Assembly (NCBI GenBank): GCA_012798275.1
Contig: JAAZNO010000405.1
Span: forward strand, 1-5,808
Source: Chloroflexota bacterium
GTDB taxonomy: Bacteria; Chloroflexota; Anaerolineae; B4-G1; SLSP01
DNA length: 5,808 bases
Reading direction: 5' to 3'
Positions 1 through 4,854 of the stretch are shown here, piece after piece. Position 1 is the first letter of the stretch. Each line of letters starts with the position of its first letter. Position numbers and translations under genes: made by a program. The notes beneath the pieces are model-generated. The model was not told where the DNA came from and did no database searches. It saw only the letters and a program-made list of their open reading frames with translations.

Positions 1-1056
1 CGACCGGCGACCTTTGGCAACGAGTATGTCCTCGCGCTGCAGGAGTATCTCAACGCCGGTGGCGACCCGGCCACCCTGGCGCAAGTCCTGCAGGAATGGG
101 AAGCGCTTGCCCCGGAGGGCGGCCTGCCCCTCCGGCAAGACCTGACAGGCGATGGCAGCCCCGAAATCGTCGTCACCTGCATCAACCCGCAGGCGGAGAC
201 TTTTCCGCCAGAAGGGCTGCTCGCGGTACTCATCTGCCGGAACGGCGCTTACGAGACGCTCTACACCTACATGCCGGAGCCCTTCTCCAACATCGCCCTC
301 ATCGGCGGGCAGGATCTCACCGGCGATGGCAAGAACGAACTCGTCTTCGCGGAGGTGACCTGCGGCGCGCACACCTGCTGGGACACCCTGCACGTCGGAT
401 CGTGGAACGGCAGCGATTTCCAGGAGCAGATTTCAGGCGAGGCTGCGTTGCCCTATCCGACTTTCACGCTGACAAAGGAAGCCATCCTGGTGCGTAGCGT
501 CGGTATAGGCTCCGTAGGCGCCGGGCCGCAGCGGGTCTACACGGAGACCTGGACCTGGAACGGCAGCGTCATCACGCGCACTGCGACCGAGCTCGGTCCC
601 GCCCGCTACCGCTATCACGTCTTCCGCGATGGCGACGCGGCCTTCCGCGCCGGCCGCTATGCCGAGGCCTTCGACGCCTACCTGCGGGTCATCAATGACG
701 AGACCCTGGAACCATGGGCCGGCTTCTACAGCGCGCCGGAGGAGCGGCTCTGGTTCACAGCGCTGGCCCGCTGGCGCCTGGTGCTGCTAGGGATGCAGCT
801 GGGAAACACGCCCGACGCCGAGGCTCACTATCAGCGCCTGCAGGCTGATTTCACCCCGGAGACCCCCGGCTATCCCGTCGCGCAGCTGGCACACCGCTTC
901 TGGGACGCCTATGGGCGGCTCGGCATGACGCCCGGCGCGTGTGAGGAAGCGCTCGCCGCCCCGGAAGCCCCGGTCGTGCTGGAATTCCTCAACAGTTTTG
1001 GATACGCCAATCCCACCTACACAGCCGAAGAGCTATGCCCCCTGATGACACCCTGA
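1..1056 (+). CDS. Probable secreted/surface protein with DxTGDG (FG-GAP/VCBS-like) loops and TPR-like C-terminus, 5' partial
   Basis: The frame is open from base 1 to the TGA at 1054-1056, giving 351 residues with the N-terminus missing, so any signal peptide or lipobox lies outside the window. Two near-identical calcium-loop motifs are visible: QDLTGDGSPEIVV around residues 46-58 and QDLTGDGKNELVF around 104-116. Such DxTGDGxxE loops are typical of FG-GAP/VCBS beta-propeller-like repeats in exported proteins. Cysteines cluster near residues 121-126 (CGAHTC). The second half changes character: AFRAGRYAEAFDAYLRV (about 214-230) resembles a TPR helix pair, and helical segments run to the end. 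The reading is therefore an extracytoplasmic beta domain followed by a short helical repeat domain. The function is unknown, and I do not recognise a named family. The 3' end overlaps the methyltransferase gene by 22 nt. An ATG at 271 lies in frame but is internal, because coding-like sequence with the first loop lies upstream of it. Confidence 0.8.
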   Translation, partial: RPATFGNEYVLALQEYLNAGGDPATLAQVLQEWEALAPEGGLPLRQDLTGDGSPEIVVTCINPQAETFPPEGLLAVLICRNGAYETLYTYMPEPFSNIALIGGQDLTGDGKNELVFAEVTCGAHTCWDTLHVGSWNGSDFQEQISGEAALPYPTFTLTKEAILVRSVGIGSVGAGPQRVYTETWTWNGSVITRTATELGPARYRYHVFRDGDAAFRAGRYAEAFDAYLRVINDETLEPWAGFYSAPEERLWFTALARWRLVLLGMQLGNTPDAEAHYQRLQADFTPETPGYPVAQLAHRFWDAYGRLGMTPGACEEALAAPEAPVVLEFLNSFGYANPTYTAEELCPLMTP

Positions 1057-1850
1057 CACGCGACAGCTTCGAACGGCAGTTGCGGGAGCTTCCCGCGTTC
1101 CGCGCCCTGCTGCGAGCGGCAGAAGCGCGCTTTTACGCCGACCTGCCCCTGCGGCGGCCCGTGCTCGACCTTGGGTGCGGCGACGGACATTTCGCCACCA
1201 TCGCCTTCCCCGGCGGATTGGAAGCCGGTCTCGATCCGTGGTGGGGACCGCTCCAGGAAGCGCGCACTCGCAGCCATTACACGCTGCTCACGCACGCTCT
1301 CGGCGCGGCGATGCCCTTCGCCACGGCGAGCTTCGGCACCGTGGTCAGCAATTCCGTCCTGGAACACATCCCCGAGGTAGATCCTGTGCTCGCCGAAGTC
1401 GCCCGCGTCCTGCAGCCAGGCGGGAGCTTCTACTTCTGTGTGCCGGGGCCCAACTTTCGCCGCTTCCTCTCCGTGGGACGGGGCCTGGACGCGCTGCAGC
1501 TCCATGGCCTGGCAGAAGCGTATCGGCGGCTCTTTGATCGCATCTCGCGGCATCACACCTATGACGATGCCCCCGGCTGGCAGCGGCGACTCACAGCGGC
1601 GGGGCTGGAGCTGGAACGCTGGTGGACGTATTTCTCCCCCGGCGCGACGGCGGCCCTGGAGTGGGGACATCCCCTGGGATTGCCCTGCGTGTTGGTGAAG
1701 GCGCTCACCGGACGCTGGCTGCTGGTCCCCGCGCGTTGGAATCTGGCGCTCACGGCGGCGCTGCTCCGGCACTTCGACCGGGAACCGCTGCCCGTTGAAG
1801 GGGCGTATCTCTTTTTCGTGGCGCGCAAACCAGAGGCGGACGACCGCTAA
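1035..1850 (+). CDS. Class I SAM-dependent methyltransferase (Methyltransf_11-like)
   Basis: A complete 271-residue protein. Motif I, VLDLGCGDGHF, lies at residues 43-53 and is the glycine-rich S-adenosylmethionine loop. An acidic residue follows strand 2 (GLDPW, D67). AMPFATASFGTVVSNSVLEHI (about 92-112) covers the region around motif II, with the EHI signature that follows strand 4. VARVLQPGGSFYFCVPG (122-138) is the typical post-motif strand-5 hairpin. These are the hallmarks of the Methyltransf_11/UbiE-like Rossmann fold. The C-terminal third (about 195-260) is hydrophobic and rich in Trp and Leu, perhaps for a lipid-like substrate or membrane association, but the substrate cannot be read from sequence. 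The ATG at 1035 lies inside the upstream gene with only a weak GAAGAG at 1027-1032 in front, so translation is probably coupled to that gene. It is cytosolic, with no signal peptide. Confidence 0.88.
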   Translation: MPPDDTLTRDSFERQLRELPAFRALLRAAEARFYADLPLRRPVLDLGCGDGHFATIAFPGGLEAGLDPWWGPLQEARTRSHYTLLTHALGAAMPFATASFGTVVSNSVLEHIPEVDPVLAEVARVLQPGGSFYFCVPGPNFRRFLSVGRGLDALQLHGLAEAYRRLFDRISRHHTYDDAPGWQRRLTAAGLELERWWTYFSPGATAALEWGHPLGLPCVLVKALTGRWLLVPARWNLALTAALLRHFDREPLPVEGAYLFFVARKPEADDR

Positions 1851-1933
1851 TGGACAAGAGTTACTTTTCGCAGGGCAGCGCTCCCAATCCTCACTTCTCG
1901 GATGAGAGGCTTTGGAGTACAATACGTCCATAG
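1850..1933 (+). other. Possible 27-codon mini-ORF overlapping the methyltransferase stop (TAATG)
   Basis: An ATG starts at the last base of the methyltransferase stop codon (TAATG arrangement) and reads 27 codons beginning MDKSYFSQG and ending STIRP before a TAG at 1931-1933. It runs into the start of the membrane-protein gene in another frame. It could be a chance ORF, a coupled leader peptide, or the true N-terminus of the membrane protein separated from it by a frameshift. There is no similarity evidence for any of these. Confidence 0.15.
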
Positions 1934-2310
1934 TCAGACGCCGGCGCCTCCTGGCGCTGTTCTACGGGGCCATCGGCGGCGCGAATCTGATTCGAGCGGC
2001 CCTGGCCCCTCAAGTCGCGCCGACGCTGACCGATTGGTCCCTGTCGCTACCGCTGAAGTGGCTGGCTGCCTTTTACCTGGCGTGGGGAGTGGCCTTCGTG
2101 GGAGCGGCGTTCCTGGTGCTGCGGAGGGCGCGGCACGACGGGCAGCTGCGGTGGGTCCTGCCGCTCGCGGGGAGCTATCAGCTCGCCCTCTGGGTGCTGG
2201 CCCTGAGCGCCGCTCGCGCCAGCTACGCCCGCTCGCTTTGGGCACGCGATCTCCTGCTGACGGGAATCTTTCTCGGCCTGACGGCCTTCCTGGCGCGTGA
2301 CAAAGCCTGA
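1912..2310 (+). CDS. Small integral membrane protein with four predicted helices
   Basis: With the only standard start codon at the 5' end of this frame (TTG at 1912, after an in-frame stop at 1903) the product is 132 residues. Four hydrophobic segments can be read: about 13-33 (LLALFYGAIGG onward), 47-70 (LPLKWLAAFYLAWGVAF onward), 81-101 (WVLPLAGSYQLALWVLALSA) and 112-128 (LLLTGIFLGLTAF). Arginine clusters precede helix 1 (RRRR, 9-12) and follow helix 2 (RRAR, 71-74). By the positive-inside rule this places both termini and the central loop in the cytoplasm. I do not recognise the family. The start is doubtful: the TTG has GAGAGG only two nt upstream, TACAAT (1918-1923) inside the first codons looks like a -10 box, and no in-frame ATG or GTG occurs before helix 2. 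See the mini-ORF at 1850. Confidence 0.65.
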   Translation: MEYNTSIVRRRRLLALFYGAIGGANLIRAALAPQVAPTLTDWSLSLPLKWLAAFYLAWGVAFVGAAFLVLRRARHDGQLRWVLPLAGSYQLALWVLALSAARASYARSLWARDLLLTGIFLGLTAFLARDKA

Positions 2311-2312
2311 AC

Positions 2313-2398
2313 GTGGACACGTGCGAAGGTGCGAAGGTGCCGACGTGCGAACGTATGAACGTAAATGACTCGCTGACTCGCTTTCTCGCCTTTTCGCC
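2313..2398. repeat. Degenerate octamer tandem-repeat tract, two unit families
   Basis: Six consecutive 8-nt units start at 2313: GTGGACAC, GTGCGAAG, GTGCGAAG, GTGCCGAC, GTGCGAAC and GTATGAAC, ending at 2360. A degenerate GTAAAT follows, then a second octamer family from 2367: GACTCGCT, GACTCGCT, TTCTCGCC and TTTTCGCC, ending at 2398. The tract begins two nt after the stop of the membrane-protein gene. Short tandem repeats of this kind are known intergenic filler in several bacterial groups (for example the heptamer STRR repeats of cyanobacteria). No function is evident. Confidence 0.7.
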
Positions 2399-2572
2399 TA
2401 TTTTCGCAGGAGACGCCAGGTGCTGGCGCACATCATCCAAAAATGAAAATGTGTGGTCGCTGCTCAGCCTGGCGCCAGGGGGCCAGACGGCGATGGATGA
2501 ACCTTTGTGGCCTGTAGCTTTTGCCCCACCCCCTGCCCCCTCCCCAACGGCGCAAACGCCGTTGGGGAGGGG

Positions 2573-2623
2573 AGAAAAAATAAGGGAGTTTTGCAGGCAG
2601 GCGTAGCCCGCCTGCAAAACTCC
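2573..2623 (-). terminator. Possible intrinsic terminator, minus strand (hairpin B)
   Basis: Read on the minus strand, the 14-bp stem of hairpin B (2585-2623) is followed by CTTATTTTTTCTC. This is a stem plus U-tract arrangement, although the U-run starts four nt after the stem. No minus-strand gene in the window needs it. Confidence 0.35.
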
Positions 2624-2670
2624 ACAAAAAAAAGTTCCCCATCCCCCCGCGCACGCGGGGGGATGGGGAA
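2624..2670 (-). terminator. Probable intrinsic terminator, minus strand (hairpin C)
   Basis: Read on the minus strand, the 16-17-bp GC-rich stem of hairpin C (2635-2670) is followed after one base by eight uridines (A-run 2626-2633 on the plus strand). This is the textbook form of a Rho-independent terminator. With no minus-strand gene nearby it could stop antisense transcripts, or the A-run may simply be part of the repeat element. Confidence 0.45.
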
Positions 2671-2757
2671 GGGGACAGGGGGCAAAAATTGATTCTAAAT
2701 TTTCAATAATCGCCAGGAAATCTTCCGTTTTTTAGTCAGTGGCTGAACAGTTACCCT

Positions 2758-2800
2758 GTGAGCCATAACCCGTGAGCAGCGACGGCGACGGCTCACGGGT
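2758..2800 (+). promoter_or_regulatory. Peptidase-gene leader hairpin with two alternative left arms
   Basis: ACCCGTGAGC at 2768-2777 is the perfect complement of GCTCACGGGT at 2791-2800 (10-bp stem, 13-nt loop). A second upstream copy, GTGAGCC at 2758-2764, can pair instead with GGCTCAC at 2790-2796. The two structures exclude each other. A small GGGGAT/ATCCCC hairpin (2806-2820) follows. Its position upstream of the peptidase gene suggests a structured 5' leader, but I recognise no riboswitch class, and the role is inference. Confidence 0.35.
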
Positions 2801-2835
2801 CGGCTGGGGATGGAATCCCCCGCCTGACACGAGCC

Positions 2836-2855
2836 CACCGCGCTGCAGCGCGGTG
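2836..2855. repeat. 20-nt perfect palindrome, possible transposon right-end remnant
   Basis: CACCGCGCTG followed directly by its reverse complement CAGCGCGGTG. The context AGCCCACCGC upstream and GAGGACGTAGC downstream resembles, from memory, the right ends of IS200/IS605-type elements carrying tnpB, where a GC hairpin is preceded by AGCCC and followed by GAGGATGTC-like sequence. No transposase gene is present. It could equally be a dimeric protein site or a leader hairpin. Confidence 0.4.
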
Positions 2856-2897
2856 TTTGAGGACGTAGCAGCCCCGGGGTAAGGAATTTCTGATCTG

Positions 2898-2936
2898 ATT
2901 CGTGAAATTCGGGTTCATTCGGGGCCATTTTCGAAG
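2898..2936. repeat. ATTCG-based decamer tandem repeat
   Basis: Units ATTCGTGAA (2898), ATTCGGGTTC (2907), ATTCGGGGCC (2917) and ATTTTCGAAG (2927) recur about every ten bases and run directly into the peptidase ribosome binding site. The last unit overlaps the AAGG of that site. Confidence 0.5.
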
Positions 2937-2940
2937 GAGG
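2934..2940 (+). promoter_or_regulatory. Ribosome binding site deciding the peptidase start
   Basis: AAGGAGG sits six nt before the ATG at 2947. This fixes the start there instead of the in-frame GTG at 2902, which has no such site and would add 15 residues encoded by the decamer repeat. The closer ATG at 2942 is out of frame. Confidence 0.85.
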
Positions 2941-2946
2941 TATGGA

Positions 2947-4713
2947 ATGGTTTTTGAACCACAGCGTTGGGTTTTGGACGACTTGATGCCCGCACCCGGC
3001 TCTCCAGAGGCCGAGGCGCTCCTGCGCCAGATAGAGGCGCAGACCCAAACTCTGGAAGGATGGCGGGAACGGTTGGCGCCTGCCCTTTCCGAGGCCGATT
3101 TCACAGAGCTGCTGCAACACTACGAGGCCCTCTACGCCAATCTATCCCGCCTTGGCGGCTATGCCTACCTGTGGTTTTCCGAGGACACCGGCAATCAGGC
3201 CGCGATGGCTTTTCGAGCTCAAGCCGATCAACTGCTGGCCGACATCAACAACCGCACGCTGTTCATCTCCCTGTGGTGGAAGGCGCTCGACGCGGAGAAC
3301 GCCGCTCGCCTGCTCGAGGTCAGCGGCGACGCCCGCTATTTCCTGGAATGCCTGCGGCTTTTCACCCCCCACACGCTCTCCGAGGCCGAGGAGCGCATCA
3401 TCAACATCAAAGACGTGAATGGGGTTCAAGCCCTCAGCACCCTCTACGACATGATCACCACCCGCTTCACGTACCGGCTGGAAGTGGCCGGCGAGGTCAA
3501 AGAACTCACGCGCGGGCAGCTGACGGCTTACGTCTACAGCCCCGATCCCGCCCTGCGCGAAGCCGCTTATCAGGAGCTCTACCGCCATTACCGGAAGCAC
3601 GCGGACGTGCTGGCAGAGGTCTACGCCGCGCGCGCCCGCGATTGGTACGAGGAAAACGTCCGCCTGCGGCACTTCAGCAGCCCCATCAGCGTGCGCAATC
3701 TCGGAAACGACATCCCCGATGCGGTGACCGACGTCCTGCTGCGGGTCATTCGCCAGAACGCGCCGCTGTTCCAGCGCTATTTCCGCTTCAAAGCCGCCGC
3801 CCTGGGCCTGCCGCGCCTGCGACGTTACGACATCTATGCGCCCCTGAGCGACGCCGACAAGTCCTTCCCCTTTGATGACGCCATGCGGATGGTGGATGAG
3901 GCCTATCGCGCGTTCTCCCCCACCCTGGCGGATCTGGCGCTGCGCGTTCCCGCCGAGCGACACCTCGACAGCGAACAGCGCCCCCGCAAGCTGGACGGCG
4001 CTTTCTGCTCCAGCATGTTGCCCGGACTGACGCCGTGGGTGCTCACGAGTTATGCCGGCAAGATCAACGACGTCTCCACGCTGGCCCACGAATTGGGACA
4101 TGCAGTCCACGCGCTGATGGCGGCGGAGCATTCCACCTTCACCTTCCACTCCGCGCTGCCGATGGCGGAGACTGCCTCGGTTTTCGGCGAGATCCTCCTC
4201 ACCGACAAGCTGCTGCGCGAGGAGACCGATCCCGCCGTGCGCCGCACGCTGCTCAACAATTTCCTCGCGGATGCCTACGCCACCGTGATGCGACAGGCCT
4301 ACTTCGTGTTCTTTGAAAATCAGGCGCACGCGATGATCAAAGAAGGAGCCACTGCCGAGGCCCTGCAGGCGGCCTATCTCGACAACCTGCGCGAGCAATT
4401 CGGCGACGCCGTCGAAGTCAGTGACGAGTTCCGCTTTGAATGGCTCAGCATCCCACACATCTACCACACACCTTTCTACTGCTATGCCTATTCCTTCGGC
4501 CAGCTGCTGGTGCTCGCGCTCTATCGCAAGTACAAGGCCATCGGGCGCGAAGCCTTCGAGCCGCAATATCGGCGCATCCTGGCCTACGGCGGCTCTGCCA
4601 GCCCGGCGCACATCATCAGCGAAGCGGGCTTCGACATGGCCTCCGAGGAATTCTGGCAGGGCGGCTTCGAGCTGCTGGCGGAAATGCTCGACGAGCTCGA
4701 GCGCCTGGCATAG
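2947..4713 (+). CDS. pepF: M3-family (M3B) oligoendopeptidase, PepF-like zinc metallopeptidase
   Basis: A complete protein of 588 residues, which fits the usual length of M3B oligoendopeptidases (roughly 560-610). The zinc site HELGH is at residues 381-385 (H381, E382, H385). The third ligand is expected at E408 in PMAETASVFGE, matching the family's AExxS element. The C-terminal HIYHTPFYCYAYSFG (504-518) supplies the conserved His and Tyr residues that line the substrate cleft and transition-state pocket. The N-terminal part (about 1-190) is the helical cap of oligoendopeptidase F, and the catalytic domain follows. There is no signal peptide or membrane segment, so it should be cytosolic, cutting short peptides in peptide turnover. 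All expected catalytic residues are intact. It has its own strong ribosome binding site, a long structured leader, and a 141-nt gap to the mutase gene. No neighbour explains a special substrate. Confidence 0.95.
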   Translation: MVFEPQRWVLDDLMPAPGSPEAEALLRQIEAQTQTLEGWRERLAPALSEADFTELLQHYEALYANLSRLGGYAYLWFSEDTGNQAAMAFRAQADQLLADINNRTLFISLWWKALDAENAARLLEVSGDARYFLECLRLFTPHTLSEAEERIINIKDVNGVQALSTLYDMITTRFTYRLEVAGEVKELTRGQLTAYVYSPDPALREAAYQELYRHYRKHADVLAEVYAARARDWYEENVRLRHFSSPISVRNLGNDIPDAVTDVLLRVIRQNAPLFQRYFRFKAAALGLPRLRRYDIYAPLSDADKSFPFDDAMRMVDEAYRAFSPTLADLALRVPAERHLDSEQRPRKLDGAFCSSMLPGLTPWVLTSYAGKINDVSTLAHELGHAVHALMAAEHSTFTFHSALPMAETASVFGEILLTDKLLREETDPAVRRTLLNNFLADAYATVMRQAYFVFFENQAHAMIKEGATAEALQAAYLDNLREQFGDAVEVSDEFRFEWLSIPHIYHTPFYCYAYSFGQLLVLALYRKYKAIGREAFEPQYRRILAYGGSASPAHIISEAGFDMASEEFWQGGFELLAEMLDELERLA

Positions 4714-4775
4714 AAGGGTCGCCTGCATCCCACAAGAACGCCATGGGCTGCTGCACGTCCCGCAAGCATGAAAAT

Positions 4776-4803
4776 GTGAGTCGTGAGTCGTGAGCCGTGA
4801 CTA
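4776..4803. repeat. GTGAGTC heptamer tandem repeat
   Basis: Four 7-nt units: GTGAGTC, GTGAGTC, GTGAGCC and GTGACTA. The third unit also forms the left arm of the hairpin at 4790-4828. Confidence 0.65.
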
Positions 4804-4828
4804 CGACAACTCTCTACTCACGGCTCAC
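4790..4828 (+). promoter_or_regulatory. Hairpin in the mutase gene leader
   Basis: GTGAGCCGTGA (4790-4800) pairs perfectly with TCACGGCTCAC (4818-4828), giving an 11-bp stem and a 17-nt loop. ATCTCTATTTT follows a few bases later, which is too poor in T for a confident terminator. The ribosome binding site is 16 nt downstream. It may be a weak attenuator or an mRNA-stabilising leader stem. Its right arm shares the octamer CGGCTCAC with the peptidase leader hairpin (2789-2796). Confidence 0.45.
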
Positions 4829-4844
4829 TGATCTCTATTTTCAG

Positions 4845-4852
4845 AGGAGGAG
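4845..4852 (+). promoter_or_regulatory. Ribosome binding site of the mutase gene
   Basis: AGGAGGAG lies just before the ATG at 4855, with AGGAGG four nt away. This supports that start for a gene that runs off the window. Confidence 0.8.
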
Positions 4853-4854
4853 CG

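Larger units (their letters stand above)
2519..2688. repeat. Triple-hairpin palindromic element (REP/MITE-like)
   Basis: Three near-perfect hairpins lie in tandem. Hairpin A: a 16-bp perfect stem, arms 2537-2552 and 2557-2572, loop CAAA. Hairpin B: a 14-bp perfect stem, arms 2585-2598 and 2610-2623, with three more pairs (GGC/GCC) inside the loop. Hairpin C: a 16-17-bp perfect stem, arms 2635-2651 and 2654-2670. A-rich spacers separate them. The outer flanks, TTTTGCCCC from 2519 and GGGGCAAAA ending at 2687, are complementary, and CCCTGCCCC pairs imperfectly with GGGGACAGGG, so the whole unit can fold as a three-armed cloverleaf. There is no coding sequence. This architecture resembles dispersed REP/BIME sequences or a non-autonomous transposable element. 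No target-site duplication is obvious. Confidence 0.75.
2311..2946. other. 636-nt intergenic region without a credible gene
   Basis: No frame here looks coding on either strand, and the ORFs that exist are built from repeats and hairpin arms. In order it holds an octamer repeat tract, two small GC palindromes (2414-2428 and 2468-2479), a triple-hairpin element, a short AT-rich stretch (2683-2735) where a promoter for the peptidase gene could sit but no clear -35/-10 pair is visible, a leader with hairpins, a 20-nt palindrome, and a decamer repeat ending at the peptidase ribosome binding site. Confidence 0.8.

Noticed and set aside
1017..1931. A 304-codon minus-strand open frame opposite the methyltransferase
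   Set aside because: The plus-strand frame has clear SAM-binding motifs, and the antisense product is low-complexity and Arg/Gly-rich.
2313..2606. A 97-codon plus-strand open frame after the membrane-protein gene
   Set aside because: It starts at GTG inside the octamer repeat and ends inside hairpin B. Its sequence is simply translated repeat, and there is no ribosome binding site.
2519..2688. CRISPR array
   Set aside because: The three hairpins differ in sequence and there are no identical direct repeats with regular unique spacers.
2740..2900. Cobalamin or other known riboswitch in the peptidase leader
   Set aside because: I looked for the cobalamin B12-box and for TPP, glycine, fluoride and cyclic-di-GMP cores and saw none. 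The structure is described only as competing hairpins.
2902..2946. A GTG start 45 nt upstream for the peptidase
   Set aside because: The extra residues come from the decamer repeat, and AAGGAGG is placed correctly for the ATG at 2947.
3142..4728. A 528-codon open frame on the minus strand opposite the peptidase gene
   Set aside because: It is antisense to a gene with intact catalytic motifs. Its length follows from GC-rich codon use that removes stops from this antisense frame, and the product has no recognisable domain.
4790..4840. Intrinsic terminator after the peptidase gene
   Set aside because: The 11-bp stem is good, but the following TGATCTCTATTTT lacks a proper U-run and the ribosome binding site is very close, so a leader hairpin is more likely.
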